The position numbers were made by a program, and so were the translations under genes. Shown here piece after piece: positions 22,766-34,343 of a stretch of 64,000 nt of DNA. Position 1 is the stretch's first letter, and every line of letters starts with the position of its first letter. Below the pieces are notes generated by a model. It ran no database searches. It had not been told where the DNA came from and worked only from the letters and a program-made list of their open reading frames with translations. The DNA lies in NCBI GenBank assembly GCA_020736575.1, contig JAGPYM010000001.1, positions 3,720,001 to 3,784,000 of the forward strand. Reading direction: 5' to 3'. The DNA comes from Thelonectria olida (Eukaryota; Ascomycota; Sordariomycetes; Hypocreales; Nectriaceae).

Positions 22766-25201
22766 TCTTTCGTATCCGAGGGAACCAAAGCGAGGGTTTC
22801 TCCCAGTTGGTGGCGGTGATGTTGTTGTTGGGGAGGAAGACTAGGTTCAAAGCATAACCCAAGTCACGGCAAAGGACCAGAAACCCAACTCTAAGGTTTG
22901 TCTCGGCTACAGGCGGTGGAAGGCTGCAGAAGTATGACGGTGATGTCCAGCAGGTCGAAGTCAATAAGGAGATGTTCATAGAACGAAGAGATAAAAGAGA
23001 AGCTCGCTCCCACCCCGGCGGTGAGTGAGAGAGGAGGAGAAAGCAAAAGGCCGGCGAGAACGACAAGAATGCTCTCCGAGTTGAGACTATGCCATTGTGG
23101 ATTTAGGGGGAAAATAGAGAAGGCAAAAAGGGAAGAGGGAAGAAAACCGGGGTAGCAAGTTATTGATCAAGTGCAAAGCGAGGCCCGTCATTCGGTCGGT
23201 CAGCTCGTTGCTTTGGCATTGCGCGGGTGAAGTGGGTTAGGTTGTTTATCTGGCAGGTGCCGGTGGTGGTTGCCGGGGAGACGGTGGGTGGCCCAAGGTG
23301 CCTAAGTACTTCGTACCTGCCACCTTTTCGGTGAAAGTTGAAATGGTGCGGGAGTAGCGCAGGGTAGCTATCTTGCCATGCTCAATTCAAGTACCCGGGC
23401 CAAGCAAAAATAGAGTAAAAGGAGATTATGGACGATAAAAAATACAAGGTCAATCCTTTGAGGTGAGTGTCGTTTTATTATTCTCCGTTTCGTCTATTAT
23501 GAGGGCGGATTTGGTTAATAAGAGATTGACGGGGGAGCAAGTTTCCGTCTAAGCGGCGTTGTGTGTATGGCGAATGACGTCGCCAAAACAACTGCTTCCT
23601 CATCCTGACTAATTTAGCATTCGAGACTTTCGTTCATCTCATAAGGAGGCCATGGTATACGCCAGGATGTAGTCTGCCTGTTTGATCAACCAAATACTAC
23701 AAATACCAGCCTCTTTACTCCCCTTGCTTGCCTACTTAGTTTACCTTGCAGACAATCACCTTTCACATGTCTCGGGCGTCGGGTGGAGAGGCTAGGTTTC
23801 CAAAGGGCATTCCCAATTCCAGACAATGCCTTAGACTAACGACTCACTACCAATGATGCCAGAGATTGGATAGGTGTTGCCAACATCGATACAAAACTTA
23901 GGACTGGCTATCGACTCGTATTTGGTTAGGTCTGCTGGACGTGCTGGATTAAGTCAAACAGTTGCGAATGGTTTTGATGACTTGTTGGACGGTATCATAG
24001 TTGAGATTGCTAGGAACGATGATCAGCCGTTGACTACTTCGTACCCACCTTCCTAGGTACCTAGGTGTGTATGAAATCCACATTCTCCGTCAACAGAGAC
24101 CTCTTTCCCTCTCTCGTGTCTGGAGTGGCAAGTGGAAAGGTGTCTTCGTTGATTCTTTAATTGAGAGGTTTCCATGGTGTCGAATGAGCGAGACAAAGAT
24201 GCCCGACGATAGGATATCTCATCTCGCATTGTCTCCTCCACTCTGGCCTGGGGGAATGCCTAATAATAAGTAGATGGCAAGCTGCATGAGAAAACGCCTT
24301 CCCATACATAGCATCAGCCGGCCCCTGCCTTATATGAGATAACTAGTATCAACTATTAAGCAAGGGAGACATCGGATTGAATCTCTCCCTCGTCAAATGC
24401 CGCCGCCTGCTACCGAGAAAGCAACCCCACATAAAAAAACAGTCTTCCCCGTTCCCCCACTTCCCCACCATCTTTCATCCGGCATCATGTCGCCATCTCG
24501 AAACCAAGACAGAGAAAAGAGACATGGGCAGAGTCATCAATTGATTCACCGAGTTGAAATATGTATCAGATACGGTCTCTTGCAACAACTAGTGGCTCAG
24601 CTCATGGCGCGTGCTTTCCTTATATACCCTCTTCTCCCTCACTGTCAAGCATAAGCCCTGGGAAGGGTTTCGACTTCCCATGAGGATAAACGCTTAACCG
24701 AACAATACCCCTCCATCGGCTCGTTGGGATAGACAATAATCATCCCTTTCCTCTGCTATCTACGCCATCTTACCATTGCTTGAGAATTTGAATTGTTACA
24801 ATCCAAAATGCCACGAGTCTTTGCCAATTTCAAGACACCTCCTTCTTGACATTGAGACAAGACCCCGTAAGTAGTCGATACCCCTCCACCCCCGGCCCCT
24901 CCCCGAAGTCCCCTCCTCTTTTGCCGCTTTTACATCCCGCGGTTTTGCTGGCACTTGTCACCATTTCGCTGAGCTGCATCTTACTCCATTCTTTTATAAG
25001 TGAACGATTAGCCGTCATACCTTAGCTACCCTAGTCGGATCTAAACATAACCAGCCCGGCCGGCACATGATACGGCATCTACTCACTGGTCACCGGCCTC
25101 GCTGCTGTTCGACGACATCTCTTTCTCTACCTCGACCCCCTCTGCAAAATTCTTCCTCCCATTCTTCCAAACGACTGTTTACTCATACATCACCAGCCAC
25201 A
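22766..25201. other. Divergent intergenic region between formin-like gene and muconate cyclase gene
   Basis: Contains the promoters of both divergent genes. TACTTCGTA motifs occur at 23306-23316 and 24035-24044, the second followed by a CCTAGGTACCTAGG palindrome at about 24053-24066. A pyrimidine-rich leader precedes the cyclase start codon. No gene is supported; short open frames here are unremarkable. Confidence 0.6.
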
Positions 25202-26418
25202 ATGCCTGTTCATCATCTCATGGTCGGTACCTGGACCCCTCCAGGTGCCATCTTCACTTTTGCTTTCGACGACGAGGCTCTCACGCTGGAGCTCGTGAAG
25301 CGCACCGAGATTGCTCATGATGAGGCTATCTCGTGGATGACCTTTAACGTGAGTTTTTCGGATGATTCAACCCAATTGATTCAGTCCGCTAATCCTTTAC
25401 TACAACAGCATGCGAGAAACACCATCTACGGCGCCGCCATGAAGAAGTGGTCGAGCTACACAGTCGAAGCACCCACCACCATCACCCATCAAGTCTCTCA
25501 CCCAATGCTCCATGACGGTACGTCCACCGCACTCAATTGTTTCCGTCATCGACACTAACATTCAAACCCTCAGAGAAAGCCTCACTCTCCACCACAAACA
25601 CCCGCGCCATCTTCCTCCTCGCCGCCCAGAAACCCCCCTACGCCGTCTACTGCAACCCCTTCTACGACCACGCCGGCCACGGCGCCGTCTTCACCACCGA
25701 CCCTAAATCCGGCGCCCTCGTCGACAACGTCCAGAACTACGAGTACCAGCCCAACTCGGGCATCCACGGCATGGTATTCGACCCCTCCGAGACCTACCTG
25801 TACTCCGCCGACCTCCGCGCCAACAAGCTCTGGGTCCACAAGCGCCGCTCCCCTGACGACCCGGCCGTCGACCTCGTCGGCTCCGTCGACTGCCCCGAGC
25901 CCCGCGACCACCCGCGCTGGGTCGCCATCCACCCCACCGGCAACTACCTGTACGCCCTCATGGAGAAGGGCAACCGCATCCGCGAGTACCTCGTCGACCC
26001 GGACACCCACATGCCCGTCTACACGCACCGCCACTGGCCGCTGATCCCCCCCGGCATCCCCGAGTCGGACCGCTGGACCCAGTACCGCGCCGACGTGTGC
26101 GCTCTGTCCAGCTCGGGCCGCTACCTGTTCGCCTCGTCGCGCGCCAACAAGTTCGACCTGACGGGCTACGTCGCCGCCTTTGCGCTGAGCGACTCGGGGT
26201 CCGTCGAGCGCCAGATCCTGCTCAACCCGACCCCGACGAGCGGCGGCCATAGCAACGCCGTGTCCCCGAGTCCGTGGACCGATGAGTGGGTCGCCATTAC
26301 GGATGACCAGGAGGGATGGTTGGAGATTTACCGTTGGAAGGAGGAGTTCCTTTGCCGTGTGGCCAGAGTCCGCGTTCCTGAGCCTGGATTTGGCATGAAC
26401 GCCATCTGGCACGATTAA
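25202..26418 (+). CDS. 3-carboxy-cis,cis-muconate cyclase (beta-ketoadipate pathway)
   Basis: join(25202..25348,25409..25517,25574..26418), 366 aa with introns of 60 and 56 nt. The enzyme lactonises 3-carboxy-cis,cis-muconate to 3-carboxymuconolactone during protocatechuate breakdown. Eukaryotic cyclases of this type are seven-bladed beta-propellers unrelated to the bacterial enzyme. The reading is very close to the Neurospora crassa cyclase along its length: HHLMVGTWTPPGAIF at the start, EISWMTFN-like, NTIYGAAMKKWSSY, GIHGMVFDPSETYLYSADL, HPRWVAIHPTGNYLYALME, SSRANKFDLTGY, TPTSGGHSNAVSP and the terminus PEPGFGMNAIWHD. Length is as expected. The other pathway genes are not beside it, which is normal for fungi. 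The third exon is markedly GC-rich at third positions. Confidence 0.95.
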
Positions 26419-26761
26419 ACACGCTCCTGGAAGGACAAGAAGATAAAAATCGGAAGTTATCATCTCTCACGCCATATAAGAAGCACTTCCAAAACTCACT
26501 GATAAGATAAACGGGAATAGAGGTATTCAGGTGGCCAAGAAAAGCCAATCGCAAATTAAATCAAGAATTTTTGAGGACTGGTGCCTCCTTGTACGGCGCC
26601 TTGAAAGGTTGCCCACGATAGTCCTCCTTCTCATCTACCCTCCTTTTGCAAGGCAACCCAATAACACTTCTGGTCAGTCGCTGTTAGGTGATGCACGCAG
26701 TATGCCATTTCCTTCGAACGGTACTTCATCCCTCCACAGGAGCTTGTCCCCGAAATCTTCA
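26419..26761. other. Short intergenic region between convergent genes
   Basis: 3' flanks of the cyclase and CNNM-type genes. Nothing else seen. Confidence 0.6.
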
Positions 26762-28639
26762 TTATTTCTTCTTTCCTCCGGCCCTATCACCATTCGTTTT
26801 AGAGGTTGCACCGTCCTCCTCATCGTCAAAATGAGGAACTAGTAATGGAGTGTTTTCACCAATACTCGTTCCATAATGCCGGTTCAACAGACCAAGGTGG
26901 GATGCGGGCCGCCCGGGACCTCTACCAGCTTCGAGGCCTTGCTTGATCTTGAAAAGAGCGCCACGCGAATTGTTGAGAGGATTCGTTGCCCGGTTGGCAG
27001 GTCCAAGTCGGAGGTTTTGCCTCATCTCGTCCAGGCTTGCCTTAACCAAGACGGGAGGGCCCTCGATACCACCATCCGATGTTCGTCGCTTCATGTGAAT
27101 GGCCGTCTTTGCAGCTCGATGAAATCCACCCTCGTAGTTGCTATGGTAGGATCCGACTTCGACTTCGCGGGGGGTGCTGGGTGTAACTTCAACCAGAACG
27201 GTAGTTTCATTCGCAGCTTTGCTCTCAGCCGCGGCGCTCAGGGGGCTTTCAATGTGTGCTCGGCGGGCTCGGGGTGCGGGATTGAGGCGTCGGATTGCCT
27301 TGTGTACATCAACGTAGACGTCGGACTCATCGACAATTTCCCTATGAAAAAGGTTAGAAGGTTCGCTTCCAAGAAACTTGGTTCGATACTTACTCTCCAA
27401 TTAGCTCCTCAATCACGTCCTCCAATGTGACAACACCCAGGGCACCGTGATCTGAACCAGGATACTCCGAGACAAGAACCATGTGTGATTTACCTTCCTG
27501 GAAGAAATTGATGATATCCAGGCAGCTCGTTTCGGGTCGAGTTTCCACGACGGCACCGAGGGATACATCACGCACCGGGATCTTATCCTCGGGGTCGTAG
27601 GTGATAAGCGTCTTAACCAAAAGCATACCAACAAAGTCACTAGCATTTCCAGAGCGGTAGATGGGGATTCTCGAGTATCCAGAAGACAGGATATCGTCCA
27701 TGGTCTTCTCATCCAGGATATGGTCCTCAGAGAGGGTATAGACATCCGAGATAGGAGTCATGACTTCCGCAACAGGCTTGTCCTTCAAATCGAGCACGGC
27801 GGTGATGATGGTGACTTCATCCTGGTTGAGTCGTTCGGAGAGCTCACCAAGAGACTTGTGAAGGGTGACAAGTGTTTTCAACCCGCTCTTCTTGTAGACA
27901 GTGCCATGGTCCTCTCCAAGGATCCAGTCGAGAAGTTTCGCGATGGGATATGAGATTGGCCCAGTCAGGTACATGAGCGCAAGAACGGGCGTTGACATGT
28001 AGCCGCCAATGGGAAGGCCGTATCGAACGCAAACGGATTGGGGTACAATTTCGCCGAAGATGACTAGGATTCCGATTAGGACAACCAGGCGACGAACACG
28101 ATTCGGGATGGGGATGCATACCGATAAGCACAGTACTGCCAACTACGGCAGCGACGCCGCCGCCCAGAGTGCGATCCAAAACCACGGGTAACGACTCGTT
28201 TACAACGACGTTGGACAAGAGCAATGTGACCAAAACCCAGTGTTTTCCTCGATTTAATAGTTTGAGCACTCGCTTTGCGTTCTTGTGATGGGGTTCTGTA
28301 GGGTCGCCGGAGAGAACCTGAAGGTAGATGCTGTCCTGCCCCATTAATCTTGGCAAAGTGTCAGTCCTCGTACAATTCTCGCCAAGCCAAAAAGCCAAGG
28401 CCAAAGGGGACTCACGCAATCGTCAGGCCAGCAAAGGCACCACCAAGCAGCACCAAGGTCATTGACGCCACGAGCAACACCCAAAGGCTCGCACCCTCGC
28501 CTTCATGTCCGGGCTCATGACTGTGCTCCTTGCGCGTCGCGAGGGGATGTGCTGCGACGGCGGACAAGCTGGTGCCGATGATTCGGCCAATGCCCAGGAC
28601 GGCGGGCCGCAGGGAGCTGTATCTCGAGGTTCGTCGCAT
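26762..28639 (-). CDS. CNNM/Mam3-type membrane protein with DUF21 and CBS domains
   Basis: complement(join(26762..27341,27394..28063,28122..28348,28416..28639)), 566 aa, four exons. Introns of 52, 58 and 67 nt restore the conserved readings [29 protein letters not shown] and [16 protein letters not shown]. The first part is the DUF21 (CNNM transmembrane) domain with about four membrane helices. Two CBS motifs follow ([14 protein letters not shown] and [15 protein letters not shown]), then a basic tail of about 190 residues, predicted disordered, ending GGKKK. Animal CNNMs affect Mg2+ transport; yeast Mam3 lies at the vacuolar membrane and influences metal sensitivity and mitochondrial shape. 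The start is set at the first ATG; the frame continues 16 codons upstream to a stop but without another ATG, so a short upstream exon cannot be excluded. Confidence 0.88.
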
Positions 28640-29586
28640 CTTGTTCGGGAGGTTGTAGGTGGAAATTTTTTGATTCGAAGCCACAATTTAGCTGGATTGG
28701 GCGCAAGGCTGTCGTCAATGTTTGATGAAGCGTCCCGGGGAAACGCGATAAGCTGAGCTACGGGCGTCTTCCCCCGCGACAGCAGGTTTTTGCGTCAGAG
28801 CTTGTGGTCGGCGAGGATGGGCGAGTGCAGGCAATATAGAATCGAGAATGGACCACTGCGATGTCGATTGAGTCGTACGAGGTTGACGACCCTTTCGCAG
28901 GTGGTGACGATAAGGACTGACAGTCCAATCTGGAAGACGGGAGTAGAGAAGAGAAGAGAATCGGGTGGGACGGCACGCGGTAGAATTGTGATCAGTTGAG
29001 ACGGGACGACTGGGGACATCCATGATTCGGAAGCACAGGGCGGGAACTACCTATGACGCCAACGGCTGCTGCAGGCAAGCTCTGGAGAGGACAGGGCGCG
29101 CTGTGATTGGTCGATTGACCTGGCCGGACCTCCAGTTCCAGGGCTCGAGGAAATCCCCGACGCATCCATCCATCCACCAACCGCTAACTAAGCCATCCTC
29201 CACTCTTCTTTCAGGGCGGCCCAGTGGGAGGATGATTCATTCCATCGACCTTGATCACATCAGTGAACGGCGCAATATCGTACCTTGGGGGAAAGTCTGA
29301 TTTTGCGTTGCAACATGACGCACTGACGCACAAACATCGCTGATGCTCGACTCTACGGGTGTCACGCGACTAGATACACGGGCAACGAACAAATTTACTT
29401 GATTGCGGCATACACCCAAGTGGCGATGGTGTGATCATCTCGTGGAGCGCACTGGATGCCCTTGGCAGGCCGTTACAGTTCCATCACGCACCCGCCCACA
29501 ATTGCTTCAAGAGGTAGCTGAGGGAACGAATCAATTGTTTCTCAGAGATTCATCAAAGTTGCATGCCCTGTGTATGCCCTAACCTC
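28640..29586. other. Intergenic region upstream of the CNNM-type gene
   Basis: Promoter and leader of the CNNM-type gene on its left, 3' flank of the phosphoglycerate dehydrogenase gene on its right. No gene supported. Confidence 0.6.
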
Positions 29587-31344
29587 TCACAGCTTGACAA
29601 GACTCACGTCCAAAACGCCTTCGGAATTCCTCAATCCTTCCATCACCTCGTTGCTGACCGGCCCCAGAACGCCCAGAATCATCAATGCTTCGTTGCCCCT
29701 GCGTACCTCCAACGACCCGTCATCCGACGCTGACGCCGACGCGGCCGCCAACTCCTGCTGATGCGGGTCGAGGCTGGCGACCTGCATGAATTTGATGTTG
29801 ATGCCGTGTGCCCCGAGAACCATTCCGACACCTCCAATCTTTCCTGGCTCATCGTAGTTGTGCAGAATGATGAGTGTTCCCTCGGGTGTGAATGCCCCGT
29901 TGAATCGATCCAGCTTGGAGATGTAGGCGCTCTCGTCAGAAGCGTAGCCTTCAATCACTTGTTCGCTTCCGGCAGCACCGGGGCCGTCCTGGTAGGATCT
30001 CAACGTCACAAGATTGGCAAACGTTGGCTGTTGTGCTTGGCGAGAGTGAGTCTCGCTGATCACAAGGCCCTTTTCCCTAGCGATAAGCGTCGCGTTGACG
30101 ATGTTGACGTGCGAGTCGCTAAACGACGCGACCAGGCCCTTGACCAGGGCGGCATACAATGGTTTTGTGTTGGGCATGCCAGCCAGGTCGCCATGGTAGA
30201 TCAACTCGAACCGCCTGCCGCCCATCATGCCGCCTTTGCTGCGCACAAAGTGTTGGGCGTACAAACGGCCCATCTTCTCAACCAGTTGTACCGACGGCTG
30301 GAGTTTGCGGTACTCTTCAGGAAGGATAATAGGGGCGTTGACGGCGCTCGTGGGCAAACCGCCGCGGAGGATCTCGAGCACTTGCTTGCACACGTCCATG
30401 GATACGTTCTCCTGGGCCTCAACTGTTGATGCGCCGAGATGAGGCGTCGCCACCACCTTGGGGTGCTTGCTGAGTCGAGCAGCCGCCGAATCTGCCTGAA
30501 GGGGCTCTGAAGTCCAGACGTCGAGACCAGCTCCTGCAATCCACCCCTCGTCCAGGCCTTTGAGAAGAGCGGCTTCGTTGTATACGCCACCTCGGGCCAC
30601 GTTGAGAACGCGAGCCGTCTTCTTCATCTTCTTCAGCTCCTCCTCGCCAATGAGGTCCAGCGTCGTAGCAAGGAGCGGCGTATGGATGGTCAAGAAGTCT
30701 ACGATAGGGAGAAGGTCTTGCAGGCCGGGGACGAGCTTGACGCCCGCTTGGCGTGCAATGTCGGCGCTGGCATAGGGGTCAACAGCGACAATATCCATGC
30801 CAAGGCCCTTGCCCATACGGGCAACATTCAGGCCAACCTTTCCGAGGCCAATGATGCCGAGTGTCTTGCGGCCAACTTCAACGCCGACGAGTTTGCTGCG
30901 TTCCCATCGCCCATCTTTGACAGTCCCGTCAGCACGACCCAGATTCCGGGCCGTCGCCAGGAGAAGCGCGATAGTGTGTTCTGCGGCGGCAACGATGTTG
31001 CCAGCAGGTGAGTTGACAACAATGATGCCCTGTGCCGTGGCAGCCGGAACGTCAATGTTGTCGACACCGACGCCGGCTCGAGCGACGACCCGAAGCTTTG
31101 GTCCCGCCTGCAGGACTTCGGCAGTGACTTGGGTTTCAGAGCGAACAATGAGTCCGTGGTATTGAGGAATGAGAGATTTCAGCTCGGCAGCCGAGAGGCC
31201 AGGCCGGCTGTCAACGTCGAAGTGAGGAGTCAGCAGGGCCAGACCATCCGGAGAGACCTTTTCAGGGACCAAAATCCGAGGCCGTCCAGAGTTCACCGAG
31301 CCTGGAGATGAGGATGGTGGATCAAAAGTAGCTGAAGGAGCCAT
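29587..31344 (-). CDS. D-3-phosphoglycerate dehydrogenase (serine synthesis)
   Basis: Single-exon gene, 585 aa; the ATG is at 31344. It oxidises 3-phosphoglycerate to 3-phosphohydroxypyruvate with NAD+, the first step of serine synthesis. The Rossmann loop GIIGLGKVG lies at 163-171. The catalytic triad of the family is visible as Arg251 (NVARGG), Glu280 (DVWTSEP) and His302 (ATPHLGAST). Substrate-binding RAGVGVDNID is at 89-98. The intermediate (allosteric substrate-binding) domain fills about 335-470 and an ACT domain begins near 490 (LIILHNYDEPGKIGG). This is the long form with both regulatory domains, as in Mycobacterium and Bacillus, and longer than yeast Ser3/Ser33 (about 469 aa). Serine feedback through the ACT domain is expected from the family. 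The gene has no introns, unlike most neighbours. Confidence 0.93.
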   Translation of the reverse strand: MAPSATFDPPSSSPGSVNSGRPRILVPEKVSPDGLALLTPHFDVDSRPGLSAAELKSLIPQYHGLIVRSETQVTAEVLQAGPKLRVVARAGVGVDNIDVPAATAQGIIVVNSPAGNIVAAAEHTIALLLATARNLGRADGTVKDGRWERSKLVGVEVGRKTLGIIGLGKVGLNVARMGKGLGMDIVAVDPYASADIARQAGVKLVPGLQDLLPIVDFLTIHTPLLATTLDLIGEEELKKMKKTARVLNVARGGVYNEAALLKGLDEGWIAGAGLDVWTSEPLQADSAAARLSKHPKVVATPHLGASTVEAQENVSMDVCKQVLEILRGGLPTSAVNAPIILPEEYRKLQPSVQLVEKMGRLYAQHFVRSKGGMMGGRRFELIYHGDLAGMPNTKPLYAALVKGLVASFSDSHVNIVNATLIAREKGLVISETHSRQAQQPTFANLVTLRSYQDGPGAAGSEQVIEGYASDESAYISKLDRFNGAFTPEGTLIILHNYDEPGKIGGVGMVLGAHGINIKFMQVASLDPHQQELAAASASASDDGSLEVRRGNEALMILGVLGPVSNEVMEGLRNSEGVLDVSLVKL

Positions 31345-32655
31345 GTTGGTAGGTATGTTCTTAGTCTAATGACCAAGAATTATCCTTGTGTGGTGAGTAT
31401 TTGAGGAGGCAATTCTGTCAGAGACGGGTAAGGGAAATAAATAGAAAGAAAGGAGGCGAAATGACGTCGAGCGGTGGTATAAGTGCTTCCTCTTCTTTTC
31501 CCCCCTCTTCTCTCTTTCCGCTTCCCTCTTTTCCCCCTTCCCTCTTCCGTCGCTCTTCGCAAGAGCTCAAGGGAGAGTAGCTCCGCCACTCGCTCTGCGT
31601 CCAATCCCAAGCAGCGACGATCAAGCCTCAGCATGCAAAGGGATGAGGCAGCGCAAGCGATATCCCGTCCCCGAAGCCATACAGGGCTCATAGATACCTG
31701 TCTGACCCATGCATGCACAGTCAGCGTCATTACTGTACTTCCCCACGCTCCAGCGGGCACTTGGCCTCGTTACTTTGGACAACGTTGGGGGTCTTGATGG
31801 GGCTGAGAAAGCACACGACGCCCTGATGGACGATGAAGCTAGTTGAGTGGACGAACCGCGGGGTTAGAAATCTCAAAGGTCTCCTCCGCCTCCTCCGCCG
31901 CCTCGCTCCAGACCCCACCCCCTCACTTCCCCATGTTGAACTACTGCAAGCCACTGGGCGTTGTGGGCTTCAAACCACCACTCGATTCGCTGCCATCATG
32001 GCGACATGGCCCCCCAGCAGTCGTCGTGCCCCTCCATCCCTCCCACGGCAGCCGGCAGCGGAATGCCCTTCCAGCAAATAGAACCCAGGTTTGACAACGT
32101 TATCTCTCCTCTGTGGGTGGTGGGCAGAGATGCCGTTGCATGCCTCACGAACAGGAGGGAAGAGACCGGCATTGGATGAGACGTATCTACCAAGTACTTC
32201 GTAGTCATGGCTACGGCCCCCCGACGTATTGCTTTTTTTCGCGGCATATGTGCTGAGGGTATCACCATCATCATGCATCAGCCGACGAGTTATGTTTACA
32301 AAACTCGCTCATTCTGCGCCATTTGAATCACTCGGGCCAATAAGATTACATTCCCATTCCGATCGAGGCGTTCATCTCGTGCTCTTGCGTCGACGAGTCT
32401 GCCGGTCTCGGAATGAGGGCATTCATACATGGCAAATGAATGGTTGCCATGTGCTGCCAATCGCAGATCACATTGACTGAGCCCAGCGAGATTATTCAAG
32501 TCCAAAGTGTATCATTCGCTCACGGTTCAGCAATGCTGGCGACTCCAATATGCAATATGACATGACTACGCTGAGGCAATAGTCATCACCCACACCCTTC
32601 CTTGCCTCAATACAATCCCAACTAAGCACCATAGGAACCAACATCCGTCATCAAT
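31345..32655. other. Intergenic region upstream of phosphoglycerate dehydrogenase
   Basis: The part next to the dehydrogenase start has a CT-rich tract (31480-31580) on the plus strand. A GTACTTCGTA motif lies at 32194-32203. Nothing resembling a gene. Confidence 0.6.
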
Positions 32656-33552
32656 TCACAGGATGTTCCAATACCTCTGTCTTGCGAGCCCACTCATATC
32701 TTGTTGCGAGCGAGAAGTATGTGACAGCATGAGGGGGACGAGGTCGCAACAAAGGTTGAGCTGCTGGAAACCTTGCGCCGGAACCGCCTGCTGAACCAAT
32801 GCCAGCTGGGCAGAGTCTTCGAGGTTTGCAATGGTTTGGACACGGCGTCTTGCGAGGTCAACACATACTTTGCGATTGTGCTCCAGGACCCGGGTCCTTT
32901 CAGCCTCGTCGTGCTTCAGTGCGATAACCATCTTCGCAGTTTCTGGAGTCAGGTGCTTCTCAAACTTGATGTGCTTAGTGTTGACCGGATGTCCGCGGAT
33001 ATGAAATCTCCAGTGAACACGTTGTTGCTCGCGGTTCGTATATACGCTGATGTAGACAGGTCGTCCCCGGGTTAGGTGGTGACGCATACGCTGGTCTTGC
33101 GTCGGCAGGTCATCAGTGAGAGAGCCGACTGGCATGGACCTGTCGCCCTGCGCGAGATCTCGGATTTTTGGCACCAAGAAGAGAGGCAAGTCAGAATTCC
33201 AATCTGCGAACACTCGGGAAAGGAGAAGAGGAACCATGGCAACTGCAGTGGCATCCGCGTCTCCAACACCTCCAGATTCGAGGAAAGCGACGCAAATGTC
33301 ATGCAGCACATGAGCTTCTTCTTGGCTGAGGTCTTCGGGTTTGCAGATGGGTTTGCAGATGGGTTGCCTTCGCCGACATACTCCAATGTCATTTTTATAA
33401 GGATTCTGGACAAGGAGAACTGTGCTCTCGTCGGACATGGCGAACAATTCCGCCGGAGTAAATTGAGATAGTTGAGTATCATCGAGCAAGCGAACTCTTT
33501 TTCGAGGTAGTTGAGTATCATCGAGCAAGTGAACTCTTTTCCCCTCAGACAT
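32656..33552 (-). CDS. Orphan protein with tandem N-terminal repeats
   Basis: Single-exon ORF of 298 aa, using the ATG at 33552; a TAA lies four codons upstream in frame. No known domain is recognised. Near the N-terminus a 13-residue unit occurs twice in tandem (KRVHLLDDTQLPR, KRVRLLDDTQLSQ), encoded by a 39-bp direct repeat. PICK is doubled by a 12-bp repeat. The middle resembles a globular alpha/beta protein (RPVYISVYTNREQQRVHWRF), and the C-terminal third is helical with many Arg, Gln and His. The DNA around the start codon resembles that around an internal AMSDE, so the start itself may come from the same duplication. It is probably a lineage-specific gene, but the coding call rests only on ORF length and composition. 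Confidence 0.5.
   Translation of the reverse strand: MSEGKRVHLLDDTQLPRKRVRLLDDTQLSQFTPAELFAMSDESTVLLVQNPYKNDIGVCRRRQPICKPICKPEDLSQEEAHVLHDICVAFLESGGVGDADATAVAMVPLLLSRVFADWNSDLPLFLVPKIRDLAQGDRSMPVGSLTDDLPTQDQRMRHHLTRGRPVYISVYTNREQQRVHWRFHIRGHPVNTKHIKFEKHLTPETAKMVIALKHDEAERTRVLEHNRKVCVDLARRRVQTIANLEDSAQLALVQQAVPAQGFQQLNLCCDLVPLMLSHTSRSQQDMSGLARQRYWNIL
33470..33547. repeat. Two tandem 39-bp units inside the orphan ORF
   Basis: Units at 33470-33508 and 33509-33547 share AGTTGAGTATCATCGAGCAA and most of the rest, differing at a few positions near their ends. The period is a multiple of three, so the frame is kept. Confidence 0.85.
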
Positions 33553-34343
33553 GGCGAGCAATTATGCTGAAGCTGAGGTGTATAGTGTCGAAATCGGCGC
33601 CTGTTTCTTTTGGAGTATGAATGACCTGGCTGTTGAGGGAGAGAGTATTAGTATCCCGTTGGTCATCTAACAACTGACGACATCAGTGAGTACGTGTCAT
33701 CAAGCATACTCTTACTGGCTGAATAGTGCAGTTATCGATGTTCTTTGAAGACCCAAAAATAACTTTCCATGTAGAGGGAAACAGTTGGCTGTCGTGTGTT
33801 ATGTTATGGGTTGAGTTGTGCAGACCAGGTGCTTTTATATTGGCGGCCCAGAATAAGGTTCCTTGCGAACCTAGGTACCTACTAAGGCTTACTCGGCAGG
33901 GACTTTCACCTTGAGACCACTTGTGAGCCCTATTGCAAACCTTGTTGTGACAGGTGCATTGCCAGGGTTTGGCCTGCATCGACCTCTATTGTGTGCCTAG
34001 ATTATCGGCATTTTTGACTACAATGTAGAGGGAAACAGTTTGGTAGACAAAGTGCTTCGATTGGGAGGTTTTAGAAGATGGAAATATGTGCTCGATGAAG
34101 AGAAACCCAGAAAATGGTTGGCGAAGAAGCCTCCAAGAAGAACACGGAAAGATGACATCAACTACATTTGACAAGGAAATGCCCATCCCATCGCTGTTTC
34201 CGAGGTATCAGAGATTTTGGACAACGGGCAACTGCCCACGCAAAGTAGTAGGTAGGGACAATTTCCCGGGTGAAATTGGGTAGATACCAGGTAGGTAGGC
34301 AGTTTAGATAAAGTGGTTGCGCTTTGCTGTAGCCCTCGCTATT
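33553..34343. other. Intergenic region
   Basis: Upstream of the orphan ORF and downstream of glyoxalase I. Relatively AT-rich; no gene seen. Confidence 0.55.

Noticed and set aside
25582..26463. 293-codon open frame antisense to the muconate cyclase gene
   Set aside because: It is a Gly/Val-rich mirror of a GC-rich coding exon with no domain; the sense protein matches a known enzyme along its full length.
28640..28686. Upstream extension of the CNNM-type protein to a GTG or TTG
   Set aside because: Fungal nuclear genes start at ATG; the first in-frame ATG is at 28639 and a stop lies just beyond the GTG.
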